From: Kordia sp.
GTDB lineage: Bacteria > Bacteroidota > Bacteroidia > Flavobacteriales > Flavobacteriaceae
Direction of reading: 5' to 3'
Assembly (NCBI RefSeq): GCF_022447245.1
Contig: NZ_JAKVBC010000010.1
Span: forward strand, 1-64,000
Length of the DNA: 64,000 nucleotides
Of the stretch, positions 36,788 through 46,247 are shown in pieces. Position numbers and translations under genes: made by a program. The notes below the pieces were generated by a model. That model did not search any database and had not been told where the DNA came from. It was given only the letters and a program-made list of their open reading frames with translations. Each line of letters begins with the position of its first letter. Positions within the stretch are counted from its first letter, which is position 1.

Positions 36788-37654
36788 TTATTTTTTTAGA
36801 TACATTTTGAGCATAGAATGATCTGATTTCCATGTGACCAGCTTTTCTGTTTTTAGAATTTCCAAATCTTTTGAAACCCAGATATGATCTAGAGAAAGCA
36901 GCGGAATATTCCAAAACCAAGTTTCACGAAACCCATTTCCTTTTTCTGTAAAAGCGTGTTGATACTCTTTTTTAAATGTTTCAAAGAATAACGATTCAAA
37001 AGGCGTATTAAAATCACCCAGTATGATGTTTTTTTCGTCTGTTTTGACTTCAGAAAGAATACTTTCTAGCATCGGTTCTCGAAAATGTCGTAAATCTGAA
37101 GAGACATCAATCGCATAAAAATTTGTGTTTTTTGTGCTAAAATGAACCACAACAACATGATCTTTTGTTTTTACTTTTGAATGAACTTTTATGGGCATTT
37201 TTGAAAAAATTCCAACGGATTTTTCTGTGAGTTCAAAATGATAGTTTTTGTATTTTTCTTTGATTTTTTGATAGTCGTATTCATCACATTCAATCAAAAT
37301 CATCACATCCGGAGTTGATTTATTCACGGAAAATGCATCCTCAAAGTTTCGGACTCTGTACGCATTCCACAAAACAACTTCTATCGCATTTGTAGTGTCC
37401 ACATTAGGTGAAGTTGTGTAACTTCGGTTGAACCAAATAACTGCAATAACAAGTGCTACTATTATATAGTATTTTCTGGCGGAAGCCTCTGTAAACAGGA
37501 GTAAAAACAATAACCCGAGCACAATCATCGGAAGCGGTGTTCCATAAAAAAGTAACGCCGAAAGATAAAACATATCTTTGATCGTAAAGTGTACAATGAT
37601 TGCGAAAATCAGGAAGATTTGCAGTGCTTTTTTGAAATACTTTCGAATATTCAT
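36788..37654 (-). CDS. Membrane-anchored endonuclease/exonuclease/phosphatase-family protein
   Basis: About 288 residues. Two or three membrane helices occupy the first 85 residues; the rest is an EEP fold with VVLWNAYRV, the metal-binding Glu in LIECDEYDY, GDFNTP, SLDHIWVS and the final SDH of WKSDHSML. This layout matches periplasm-facing EEP proteins of unknown substrate in Bacteroidota. Starting at the Met at 37654 leaves two bases after the broken lipoprotein gene; a frame from 37693 would overlap it. Confidence 0.82.
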   Translation of the reverse strand: MNIRKYFKKALQIFLIFAIIVHFTIKDMFYLSALLFYGTPLPMIVLGLLFLLLFTEASARKYYIIVALVIAVIWFNRSYTTSPNVDTTNAIEVVLWNAYRVRNFEDAFSVNKSTPDVMILIECDEYDYQKIKEKYKNYHFELTEKSVGIFSKMPIKVHSKVKTKDHVVVVHFSTKNTNFYAIDVSSDLRHFREPMLESILSEVKTDEKNIILGDFNTPFESLFFETFKKEYQHAFTEKGNGFRETWFWNIPLLSLDHIWVSKDLEILKTEKLVTWKSDHSMLKMYLKK

Positions 37655-37656
37655 GT

Positions 37657-38547
37657 TTATCTTGAGACTGCCATAAATTTCATATTCTTCCAATACGTTT
37701 TCGTCCGCAATAAATACAGCGCTCTTAACAAGTCTAAGTAATTTTGATGAATGGTATTTGTTGTAATTTTATCCGAATTTATATTGTTTAAGCCAACTAT
37801 TGTATAGTGATTATCAATCTTTTTAAGATTTACGAATATCTCTTCCTTGTAAAATTTACTTTTTACGCTTTCTCCTTCAAATAAAGGATCCATTGCCAGA
37901 GCTTTTGGGAATTTAATTTCTTCTTTTAATTCTTCTAATCTGTTTATTTTTTTTGTGTAGTAATAGAGCGATTTTACAGCCTTAAAAGTAGCTGAATTAC
38001 AGGTTTCAGACAAGATGTTTATGTCATCTGTTAAAAAATAGGTTTTTACAGCTTTGTGAAACGAGTTGACAACTTTTAACACCGAATCAATTACTGATTT
38101 CTTTACTAAATATTCTTTCTGTTTTTGGATTTCATTTTTAGTCAGATGGATTTGAGCGGCACTAGGATACTTATTATTTTCTCCTTGAACCTTCCATTTT
38201 CCATTATCATCTTTACATAGATTTATAAAGTAATATTCATTTCGATTGGTATTGCAAACTGCGCAATCATCCTCAAGATTAACATTTGTTATTTTAATCC
38301 TTTTAATGTCTTCATTTATTCCTTGAGCTCCGCCAGCACGAAGCACTTTTGCATGTTCTTTATTAAGTTCAATGACTAAGAAAAGCGTATCTGAGGTGGC
38401 TTCTTTTTACATTGTCTCATCTCCTTGATTATAAGCGATTCGACCTTTTAAAAAGTTTTCACATACATTTTTAACCGTGCTTTCTTCTCTCATTTTTTCA
38501 CAACTACAGAGTAAAAAAAATATACAAAGCCAAATAAAATTCCTCAT
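37657..38547 (-). pseudogene. Lipoprotein gene with an in-frame stop at codon 47
   Basis: An ATG at 38545-38547 starts a lipoprotein signal (MRNFIWLCIFFLLCSC) and a frame of exactly 297 codons, but codon 47 (38407-38409) is TAA. After it the frame runs on through VIELNKEHAKVLRAGG to the end at 37657. Only the 229-residue C-terminal part remains open, and it would lack the export signal. The family is unknown to me. A single nonsense change in an otherwise clean frame suggests a young pseudogene. Confidence 0.7.
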
Positions 38548-38565
38548 AAAGATTGGTATTAGATT

Positions 38566-39063
38566 TTAGCGTAATGGCAGTCCTTTTCCTGCCCACCAAG
38601 GATGCATTTCAATTTCCAAACGTCCTGCTTTTACCATAGGATCAGCATTTGCCAAACTGTCTGCCATTTCAATGGTTGGAACACTGTAGATTGTGATACC
38701 ACGAATATCTCCTAAATCGCCAAAAGGCCCTGAAATATCAGCATATCCTAAATCATACATTCTTTTTAAATGCGCTAAATGCAAACGCTGTAAACTATCT
38801 GCTCCTTGTTTGCTTTGCGAGCGATTTTGACCTTTTTTGAGGAATGCCATGAAGTATTGCTGCATCATAATGGTATCTTTTGTTTTTGGATCTATGAATT
38901 CCAAAATTTTGTAACCTTCCTCCGTTAATTTTTTAATTTCTTCTTTGGAAAATTTTTTGATTCCATCTTGTTCACGTACGGCGATTTCTTTTTTGTTTTC
39001 TGTAGAATTATTACATGCAACACTAAAAATTGCGATCAGAATGAGGCAGACATATTTATTCAT
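38566..39063 (-). CDS. YCII-domain lipoprotein
   Basis: About 165 residues. Lipoprotein signal (MNKYVCLILIAIFSVAC), a linker, then a YCII-related ferredoxin-like domain: QQYFMAFLKKG, HLAHLKRMYDLGYADISGPFGD, IYSVPTIEMADSLANADPMVKAGRLEIEMHPWW. YCII proteins resemble muconolactone isomerase; their role is unclear. The start at 39063 overlaps the CYTH stop by eight bases; a longer frame to 39183 lies inside the CYTH gene and is rejected. Confidence 0.78.
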   Translation of the reverse strand: MNKYVCLILIAIFSVACNNSTENKKEIAVREQDGIKKFSKEEIKKLTEEGYKILEFIDPKTKDTIMMQQYFMAFLKKGQNRSQSKQGADSLQRLHLAHLKRMYDLGYADISGPFGDLGDIRGITIYSVPTIEMADSLANADPMVKAGRLEIEMHPWWAGKGLPLR

Positions 39064-39532
39064 GATGCCAAGTTTTATATGGTTTTTTACTGAGTTGTGA
39101 ATTGTAATATTTGGTTTGACCTGTGACTTCTTCACCAAGCCAAGATGGTGTATTAAATGGTTCATCTTCGTGCTGTAATTCAACTTCTGCTACAATTAAG
39201 CCTTCGTTTTGTCCAAAAAATTCATCTACTTCAAATGTATGATTTCCAGACGGAATGTTGTACCGTATTTTTTCAATGATTCCTTCTTCACAAATCGCTA
39301 ATAATTGCTTTGCTTCCGCAACTGAAATTGCAGTTTCCCATTCAAAACGACTTGTACCAGTTTCGTTTGATTTTCCTTTGACTGTTAGAAACCCTTCCTT
39401 TCCTTTGATACGAACACGTACTGTACGTTCAACATCTGTATTCAGAAAACCTTGCGCTATTTCGAAAGAACTTGCGGCTTCATCTTTAAATTTTAGACTG
39501 TTAACGAGAAATTTTCGTTCTATTTCTTGCAT
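39056..39532 (-). CDS. CYTH-domain protein (triphosphate tunnel metalloenzyme)
   Basis: A 158-residue single-domain protein starting with the E-x-E-x-K signature (MQEIERKF: E3, E5, K7), with RVRIKG, LTVKG and EVDEF strands and the acidic VAEVELQ strand lining the tunnel. Bacterial members hydrolyse inorganic triphosphate or nucleoside triphosphates; some are class IV adenylate cyclases. The gene overlaps the thioredoxin-like gene by 32 bases and the YCII gene by eight, implying one operon. Confidence 0.88.
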   Translation of the reverse strand: MQEIERKFLVNSLKFKDEAASSFEIAQGFLNTDVERTVRVRIKGKEGFLTVKGKSNETGTSRFEWETAISVAEAKQLLAICEEGIIEKIRYNIPSGNHTFEVDEFFGQNEGLIVAEVELQHEDEPFNTPSWLGEEVTGQTKYYNSQLSKKPYKTWHHE

Positions 39533-40679
39533 TATTTTTTTTTAAAAGCTTTAGCAAGTCATGTGCACTTTTGAATGTAAATGCTACTAGTTGCTGGTGT
39601 TTATCAAATATATAAGAAGTTGGATAAAAGGTAATGTTGTAATCAGGAATTATTGGTGAATCTGCTCCTGCATATAAATTTATCCATGCAATATCATCTT
39701 TTTTTGAAGCTTTTTTCCATGCTGAAGTAGTTTTATCAGTATTGATAGAAATAATTTCAATACCTGCTTCTTGGAGTTGTTGATAATAAGCTTTGCCTTC
39801 TTTGTTAAATTTTCGACAAGGAATACACCCTGCATTCCAAAACTCTAATAAAGTATACTGCTTCTTGGAGATGATTTCTGCTAAACTTTTTTCTTCACCT
39901 TTGATGTCTACTAAAGTATAGGCTATAAACTTCTGATTTGTATTATAAATATCAAGTTTTTCTATATAACTGTGAACTATTTTATAGTCAGCAGTAGCCT
40001 GCAAAGAGCTGTCTATCTGTTGCAAATATGTATGGAACTTTGCTTTTTCTTCGACGGTCAAATCTTTTTTATCATACACCACATTGTCTTCCAACATACT
40101 TCGTAAATAATGAAGCCCTATGATTGAATAGTCTTTGTGTAACATACTAGTTTCATACAGCGAGAAAGATTGCTTTCGAATATTCGGATATATAGTTCTC
40201 CGCATACTATCATTTTTGAGACTGTCGCGAAAAATCCATGTGCTATTAGCTTTTGAAAATTTCTCATCAAATTGTCTGGCATATTGATTGAAAGCTCCTC
40301 TGACTATAGTATCTGCTATAAAAGTAGTTTCGCCAAATTTTTCACCAACTTCTATGTCTAATTGCAGCGTATCCTTTGTGATATACACAGTCAGTGGCGA
40401 AAAATTTTCCATTTTTCCATGAATTGAAATTTCTCCTTTGTCAAAGGATGATACCTTAGCCTTAAAACTATAATAACCATCTTGTACAGTAGTTTCTATA
40501 GTATTGTTTGGATATAAACTTGGAATGTTTAATTGCAGTTTTTCATTAGCTCCATTCTTCACTTTTCCATGAATAAAGAAATCAAAATCTTGTTCTTTAT
40601 TGGGATGGTTTTTATTGGAACAAGCATAAAAAAACAACAGTATACATGATAAAAAGAATACAATTTTCATGTTTTTCAT
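39501..40679 (-). CDS. TlpA-like thioredoxin-fold lipoprotein
   Basis: A 392-residue lipoprotein (LFFYAC) with an N-terminal DUF4369-like beta domain (FFIHGKVKNGANEKLQL) and a C-terminal thioredoxin fold whose active site is C-I-P-C in WNAGCIPCRKF (about residues 285-295). Such proteins reduce or isomerise disulfides in the periplasm. A second Met at codon 4 is an equally possible start. Confidence 0.85.
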   Translation of the reverse strand: MKNMKIVFFLSCILLFFYACSNKNHPNKEQDFDFFIHGKVKNGANEKLQLNIPSLYPNNTIETTVQDGYYSFKAKVSSFDKGEISIHGKMENFSPLTVYITKDTLQLDIEVGEKFGETTFIADTIVRGAFNQYARQFDEKFSKANSTWIFRDSLKNDSMRRTIYPNIRKQSFSLYETSMLHKDYSIIGLHYLRSMLEDNVVYDKKDLTVEEKAKFHTYLQQIDSSLQATADYKIVHSYIEKLDIYNTNQKFIAYTLVDIKGEEKSLAEIISKKQYTLLEFWNAGCIPCRKFNKEGKAYYQQLQEAGIEIISINTDKTTSAWKKASKKDDIAWINLYAGADSPIIPDYNITFYPTSYIFDKHQQLVAFTFKSAHDLLKLLKKNNARNRTKISR

Positions 40680-40734
40680 ACAGCTAATTTGGTTTGAAAT
40701 TTAAATTACTGCTAAAGATATTATAATTTTGAAT

Positions 40735-41847
40735 ATGGCTTTCGATTTCCCATTACGAAAAATTATTCATGTTGATATGGATGCGTTTTATGCATCTGTA
40801 GAGCAAATGGATAATCCTGAACTCAAAGGAAAACCGTTGGCTGTTGGTGGCGGAGCAAAGCGTGGTGTGGTAAGTGCTGCAAGTTATGAAGCTCGAAAGT
40901 TTGGTGTACGCAGTGCCATGAGTGGATTTTTGGCGAAAAAACGTTGTCCAGAGCTGATTTTTGTCCATCCACGATTTGATCGTTATAAAGAGATTTCTAC
41001 TCAAATTAGAGCCATATTTTATGAATATACCGATTTGGTAGAGCCTTTGTCTTTGGATGAAGCCTATTTGGATGTCACACAAAATAAGAAAGGAAATCCG
41101 AGTGCTTCTTTGATTGCCGAAGAAATCCGTGCTAAAATTTTAAAAGATGTAGGTTTGACCGCTTCCGCAGGAATTTCCATTAATAAGTTTATTGCCAAAG
41201 TTGCTAGCGATTACAATAAACCTAATGGACAAAAAACCGTTCCTCCTGAAGAAGTCTTGGAGTTTTTAGAACAGCTAGATATCCGAAAGTTTTACGGTGT
41301 TGGAAAGGTGACTGCCGAACGTATGTACCAACTGGGAATTTTTACTGGAAAAGATTTAAAAGCAAGAGATGTTGACTATTTGACGGAACATTTCGGAAAA
41401 TCAGGAAAGTTCTATTATAATGTTGTAAGAGGCATTCACTTAAGTGCGGTGAAACCTAATAGAATTGCAAAATCAGTTGGAGCAGAACGTACGTTTTCTG
41501 ACAATTTGACCAGTGAAATTTTTATGCTAGAAAAGCTAGAAAATATTGCTAAAGAGTTGGAAAGACGTTTAAAAAAGTATTCCATTTCTGGAAAAACGAT
41601 CACCTTAAAAATAAAATATAGCGATTTTACTGCACAAACACGAAGCAAAACTATTCGTTATTATATTTCAGATAAAAGCTTGATTCTAGAAACCGTGAAA
41701 GAGTTATTGTACCAAGAAAAGTTGAAAAACTCAGTACGTTTATTAGGGATTTCTTTAAGTAATTTGAATACCGATAAAAAAGAAAAAGCCACAAAAAAAA
41801 CTGAACCAAAAAAAAGTATTTCAGTTCAGTTGAAGTTTGATTTTTAA
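40735..41847 (+). CDS. dinB: DNA polymerase IV (Y-family)
   Basis: About 370 residues. HVDMDAFYASVEQ holds the first catalytic acid and SLDEAYLDVT the second pair; SYEARKFGVRSAM is the fingers segment and helix-hairpin-helix and little-finger regions follow. The C-terminal KSISVQLKFDF is typical of the beta-clamp-binding tail. DinB performs translesion synthesis and is generally SOS-inducible; I see no operator in its short upstream region. The ATG at 40735 is preferred to a TTG at 40729. Confidence 0.95.
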   Translation: MAFDFPLRKIIHVDMDAFYASVEQMDNPELKGKPLAVGGGAKRGVVSAASYEARKFGVRSAMSGFLAKKRCPELIFVHPRFDRYKEISTQIRAIFYEYTDLVEPLSLDEAYLDVTQNKKGNPSASLIAEEIRAKILKDVGLTASAGISINKFIAKVASDYNKPNGQKTVPPEEVLEFLEQLDIRKFYGVGKVTAERMYQLGIFTGKDLKARDVDYLTEHFGKSGKFYYNVVRGIHLSAVKPNRIAKSVGAERTFSDNLTSEIFMLEKLENIAKELERRLKKYSISGKTITLKIKYSDFTAQTRSKTIRYYISDKSLILETVKELLYQEKLKNSVRLLGISLSNLNTDKKEKATKKTEPKKSISVQLKFDF

Positions 41848-41892
41848 TATCCTAGCCTTGTTAGACTAGCTTAGATTATTGGGCATATTTTA

Positions 41893-42032
41893 AACGCTAG
41901 TTCGAGTGGTTTTTCATGTCATTGAGTTTGTTAAAATGAACAAAAATAGTATCGAGAAACGCTATGAAAAGAACTGTTTCTAAGCAGATCTCGATACAAT
42001 AAATCACTGATTTTCCACTCAATCTGACGTTT
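41893..42032. repeat. Dispersed Flavobacteriaceae-type inverted repeat, copy 2
   Basis: Bounded by AACGCTAGTTCGAGTGG and CCACTCAATCTGACGTT, with inner AGTATCGAGAAAC and TCTCGATAC segments. Same design and size as 24246-24382. It separates the convergent dinB and ArsC-like genes and could act as a weak bidirectional terminator. Confidence 0.78.
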
Positions 42033-42056
42033 AGAGTATTTTATAAATCTTTAAGA

Positions 42057-42680
42057 CTATTTCACCGAAACTTTTGACATCACATACAACATTTCAGTTC
42101 CGATTTGTTCGGTACGTTCGTCATATTTTTCAGCTTCTTGTGGTGTTCCATCAAAAGCTTTAGGATCATCAAAAGGCAAGGCAATTCTAAAATCAGTTCC
42201 TGGAACAAATGGACAACCTTCGTCTGCTTCAGAACATACCATAATCGCAGAGAATTCCTGTGTTGGATTCGGAGCTTCTTCAAAACGCTTTGAAAACGCT
42301 TGGTACGCTTCCTGATCTTCTTTCCACTGAATTTTATAAATAGGATTTTCTGCCTCTACCAATTTTGAGACCTGAAAACCAATTCGTTTTACGGCAGCAA
42401 TGGCATTTGGGTTGAAAGCAGTCGCTTCTGTCCCGCCTGAATACGTTTCTAATGCTGACAATTGGTAATAATCTGCTGCTGCTGCTAGCCATAGTTGTCC
42501 TAAATGACTTCTTCTAGAATTGTGTGTGCAAATCACAATCAATTTTGGCGTTTTTTGTTCGTCAAATTTCTTTTGAACGTAGGCAGATAGTGTTTCTAAT
42601 TGTACTTTTCTTTCTTCAGCAATTGTATCGAAATTCTGTGTTAGTTTTTCGATGTTTTGTAGTAATTCGTTTAAAATCAT
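42057..42680 (-). CDS. Low-molecular-weight phosphatase / ArsC-like protein
   Basis: A 207-residue protein with the LMW-PTPase P-loop C-x5-R in VICTHNSRRSHLGQ (near residue 50) and a later D in LPFDDP, the general acid. It resembles thioredoxin-coupled arsenate reductases, and the Bacteroidota form is longer than the usual 130-150 residues. Cys near 150 (MVCSEADEGCPF) may be the relay cysteines. No ars regulator or transporter is nearby, so an arsenate role is unsupported beyond family resemblance. Confidence 0.75.
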   Translation of the reverse strand: MILNELLQNIEKLTQNFDTIAEERKVQLETLSAYVQKKFDEQKTPKLIVICTHNSRRSHLGQLWLAAAADYYQLSALETYSGGTEATAFNPNAIAAVKRIGFQVSKLVEAENPIYKIQWKEDQEAYQAFSKRFEEAPNPTQEFSAIMVCSEADEGCPFVPGTDFRIALPFDDPKAFDGTPQEAEKYDERTEQIGTEMLYVMSKVSVK

Positions 42681-42703
42681 ATTGTATAAATTGGTATAAC
42701 AAA

Positions 42704-43322
42704 CTATTCTTCAGTGGCTTTTTCACCGTAAAAATCCAGCAATTGTTTATCTACACTATAACCGTCATATCCTAATGGAGAATGTGCATCGTATGTTTTA
42801 TTTTCTGAGCGAATTGCGATATAGTATTCGTCAATTCCTGTTTCATCTTCTACATACGAATAGCAACTTAAAAGTGCATCAATAAATACATCTGTGGTGG
42901 AAGATTCTAAGGTTTCTAGCTGTGAAATTTGTAAAACCACCAGCAACTTCTCATCATTCCGCTTGGTAAAGTATTTTATAGCTTTTTTGTTGAGTCTTTT
43001 TTTGTTTTCTTGGTTTTTTGTGAGAATTTTTTCTCTTGCTGTTCAATGTAAATACCAGATTCCACACACTCTTTGGCGATTAACGTAAATGGATCGTCCT
43101 CAGAAACTGCATTTTTCACTTTTTTCATGTCCGCATATAAGTATTGATATCGAACATCCTTACTTTCTTCGGCTTCTATGTTTCTATCGACACAATACCC
43201 AATGATCATAAAAAATATGAAGATAATTAAGCAGCCATATCCTCCTTTTTTTAGTTTCTTTTTTATTTTTCATTGTATTCTTCGTCACTTACTGGTTGGT
43301 TTGCGTCGTTTTCTGCCATCAT
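42704..43322 (-). pseudogene. Small membrane-anchored protein broken by two frameshifts
   Basis: Three frames on the minus strand join into one: MAENDANQPVSDEEYNEK from 43322, then KKKLKKGGYGCLIIFIFFMIIGYCVDRN with a membrane helix (segment to 42976), then AIKYFTKRND and YSYVEDETGIDEYYIAI to 42704. The junctions lie in A-rich runs (around 43260 and 42995), typical of slippage or homopolymer sequencing error. About 205 codons if restored. No family recognised. Confidence 0.6.
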
Positions 43323-43409
43323 TTATGCAATACTGAGAGTTATGAAAAAGTATGCTTCAACACTAAAAAATGTCAAAGCATACGGTAATTTATATTTTTT
43401 GAGAAATCA

Positions 43410-44840
43410 TTATTCAATTAAAGAAACACGTAGGGTGTTTACCATTCCTTTGTCGGTAATTGGCATAGCAGCCAAATTGATCAACATATCATCCTTTTTG
43501 ACAAATCCTTTTTCTTTTGCGATTAGATTCACATCTTCAACAGTATCATCAGTACTTACAAATTTGTCGTAATAGAATGCTTTTACGCCCCAAAGTAGGT
43601 TTAATTGTGAAAGAATTCTTTTGTTAGAGGTAAATACTAAAATATGTGATGCTGGTCTCCAAGCAGAAATTTGAAATGCTGTATATCCACTGTTTGTCAA
43701 TGTACAAATAGCTTTCGCTTTAATTTCATTTGCCATGTGTGATGCATGGTAACAAACTGATTTTGTAATGTATCTTTTTGTACGTATATGTGGTGGCGAA
43801 TGTTGTACACTAATCAATGGAGAATCTTCAACACTTTTGATAATTCTTGTCATTTGCTGAATAACTTGTACTGGATATTTTCCTACAGAAGTTTCTCCAG
43901 ATAACATTACCGCATCCGCTCCATCCATTACAGAGTTTGCAACGTCATTTACCTCAGCTCTTGTTGGTGTTAAACTCGTAATCATTGTTTCCATCATTTG
44001 TGTAGCAATGATTACAGGAATTCTTGCCTTTTTAGCGCGCAATACCAATTGCTTTTGAATCAGTGGCACTTCTTGTGCTGGTACTTCTACACCTAAATCG
44101 CCACGAGCTACCATTAAACCATCACAATACGCCACAATTTTATCAATATTTTCTACTGCTTCTGGTTTTTCTATTTTGGCAACAATTGGAATTTTATGAT
44201 CCGAATGTTCATTGATAATGGCTTGTAAATCCATTAAATCTTGACTGTGACGAACAAATGAAAGTGCTATCCAATCTACTTCCTGACTAATCGCAAAGAT
44301 GGCATCTTTCACATCTTTTTCAGTCAATGCAGGCAATGAAATGTTCGTATTTGGAAGATTTACTCCTTTTTTAGACTTCAATGGACCACCTTGAATTACT
44401 TTTGCCGTTACTTCCTTTTCTCCGTCTGAATCAACTACTTCAAAAATAAGTTTTCCATCATCTAACAAAATACGTTCTCCAGCTTTTACGTCTCTTGGGA
44501 AGTTTTGATAATTCATGTACACTCTCTCAGAAGTACCTTTGAACTCTTCTCCTGTACAGAATTTTATATGGTCCCCTGGTTCTACAATCACATCTTCTGA
44601 CATGATCCCGACTCTCAATTTTGGCCCTTGTAAATCAGCTAATATAGAAGTGTTAAATCCGTGTTTTTCACTTAATTCTCTAATGATTGCAATACGCTCT
44701 TTTACATCTTCATAATTAGCATGCGAAAAGTTGATGCGAAATACATCTACTCCTTGCTCTATCATTTCTTTCATGACTTCTCTTGATCCTGATGCTGGTC
44801 CAAGTGTAGCTACTATTTTCGTCTTTTTTCCTTTTGGCAT
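43410..44840 (-). CDS. pyk: Pyruvate kinase
   Basis: A 476-residue pyruvate kinase: KIVATLGPAS at the N-terminus, KIEKPEAV with the catalytic Lys, ARGDLGVEVP and MDGADAVMLSGETSVGKYP. It makes pyruvate and ATP from phosphoenolpyruvate. The start overlaps the last base of the IPExxxVDY gene stop, a common coupling in Flavobacteriaceae. Confidence 0.97.
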   Translation of the reverse strand: MPKGKKTKIVATLGPASGSREVMKEMIEQGVDVFRINFSHANYEDVKERIAIIRELSEKHGFNTSILADLQGPKLRVGIMSEDVIVEPGDHIKFCTGEEFKGTSERVYMNYQNFPRDVKAGERILLDDGKLIFEVVDSDGEKEVTAKVIQGGPLKSKKGVNLPNTNISLPALTEKDVKDAIFAISQEVDWIALSFVRHSQDLMDLQAIINEHSDHKIPIVAKIEKPEAVENIDKIVAYCDGLMVARGDLGVEVPAQEVPLIQKQLVLRAKKARIPVIIATQMMETMITSLTPTRAEVNDVANSVMDGADAVMLSGETSVGKYPVQVIQQMTRIIKSVEDSPLISVQHSPPHIRTKRYITKSVCYHASHMANEIKAKAICTLTNSGYTAFQISAWRPASHILVFTSNKRILSQLNLLWGVKAFYYDKFVSTDDTVEDVNLIAKEKGFVKKDDMLINLAAMPITDKGMVNTLRVSLIE

Positions 44841-45325
44841 TACTCAAAAATTAAATTGTTCTTAGATTTTAGTTGGTTAGCTTCTAAAATGTATGCTGTA
44901 ATTACTTCTGCGATAGCATTTATTTTAGAGAGTATAATTTTAGGGGATTTTATATAGCTTTCGCTAGATATTTTAACAAAATAATCAACCTTTTTACGTT
45001 CAGGAATTAAGTATTTTGAAACTGTTCTTTTTCCTTGTTGTTCAGAAAATAATGATCCTGCACTCGCAACTCGTTCTACTTCTTTTCTACTAATATTTGC
45101 AACCAAATTCCAAGTCACAAAGTTTTTTTCATCATCCCATTCATAAATAGAGAAAGAAGCTTCCATATAATTATAGTCTAAATCTTCCTGTTTCCTTGCT
45201 AATTTTAGATCTAAAGTCTTGTTTAATAAATACGCTAATCGATAATCTTCTGCTGAACAATGAATTGCTATCAACGTATAATTATCTTCTTCAAAATCAT
45301 CCTCAAAGAGTTTATGAACTGCCAT
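44840..45325 (-). CDS. IPExxxVDY-family protein
   Basis: About 161 residues. It contains LIPERKKVDYF, the name-giving motif of this Bacteroidota family of unknown function, usually found between rnc and pyk as here. The in-frame TTG at 45343 would add six residues; the ATG at 45325 is preferred. Confidence 0.88.
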   Translation of the reverse strand: MAVHKLFEDDFEEDNYTLIAIHCSAEDYRLAYLLNKTLDLKLARKQEDLDYNYMEASFSIYEWDDEKNFVTWNLVANISRKEVERVASAGSLFSEQQGKRTVSKYLIPERKKVDYFVKISSESYIKSPKIILSKINAIAEVITAYILEANQLKSKNNLIFE

Positions 45326-45509
45326 AAATCTTACAATTAACAATTGTAAATATATAATTTAATGACTACATAAAGGTTAATTTTTAGTAATGTTTGTAAA
45401 GATTTCGCAACGAAAACGTTATAGCTAATCAATTCTTTTTTTGAAATCGTAAAATCAGCTAGTTGTAATTCAGAAATTTGGAAAAAAGGGGAAGAATTGT
45501 TTGTGAAAA

Positions 45510-46244
45510 TTAAACGTTAATTTGTTTTTGAAAGGCAAAATAAGCACGTTTTGATGCTTTTTCTTCTGCTTTCTTTTTGGAAGTAGCGCGTGCTTTTCCA
45601 ACCACGCGATTGTCAATAAATAGTTTGACAGCAAAATGTTTTAATTCGTCGTTTCCGGTGTCTTCATATACGTCGTATTTAAAGTTCTTTTTTTCTTTTT
45701 GACACCATTCAATGAGCAAACTTTTGTAACTGATTACTTTTCCTTCTAGACGTTCAATATCTACATAAGGAGAAATTACGCGTAATTGAATGAATTTTTC
45801 ACAGTATTTATATCCTTTATCTAAAAAAATGGCGCCTATTAAAGCTTCAAATAAGTTTCCATGAATGTTTTCACCGAAATTATCTTTGGGAATGCGAGAA
45901 CGTACCAACTCAATGAGTTTTAAATCGCGACCTAACTCGTTTAAGTGTTCGCGACTCACAATTTTGGAACGCATTTTTGTTAAGTATCCTTCATTTCCAG
46001 ACGGAACTTCTACAAAAAGATACGAAGAGATCACGCTACTAAGCATGGCATCTCCTAAAAACTCTAGTCGTTCGTAGTTTACAGAATTCCCTTTCGAGTC
46101 TTTCTGATTCATCGAACGATGCGTAAAAGCTTTCTTATAAATTTTCTTTCTTTTGGTCTTAAATCCTAGAATATCTTCAAGTTCAACAAAAAAATCCCCA
46201 TCTTCATCAGATCGGGAGTTTAATATTTTGCGAACAAAATTCAT
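45510..46244 (-). CDS. rnc: Ribonuclease III
   Basis: A 244-residue RNase III. The nuclease signature ERLEFLGDAML is present, with the second acidic cluster in HGNLFEALIGAIFLDKG, and a dsRNA-binding domain fills the C-terminal 75 residues. It cleaves double-stranded RNA in rRNA maturation. Three bases after fabF in the conserved acpP-fabF-rnc operon. Confidence 0.96.
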   Translation of the reverse strand: MNFVRKILNSRSDEDGDFFVELEDILGFKTKRKKIYKKAFTHRSMNQKDSKGNSVNYERLEFLGDAMLSSVISSYLFVEVPSGNEGYLTKMRSKIVSREHLNELGRDLKLIELVRSRIPKDNFGENIHGNLFEALIGAIFLDKGYKYCEKFIQLRVISPYVDIERLEGKVISYKSLLIEWCQKEKKNFKYDVYEDTGNDELKHFAVKLFIDNRVVGKARATSKKKAEEKASKRAYFAFQKQINV

Positions 46245-46247
46245 GTA

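Noticed and set aside
39063-39183. N-terminal extension of the YCII lipoprotein to 39183
   Set aside because: It lies inside the CYTH gene and would place 40 residues before a clear lipoprotein signal.
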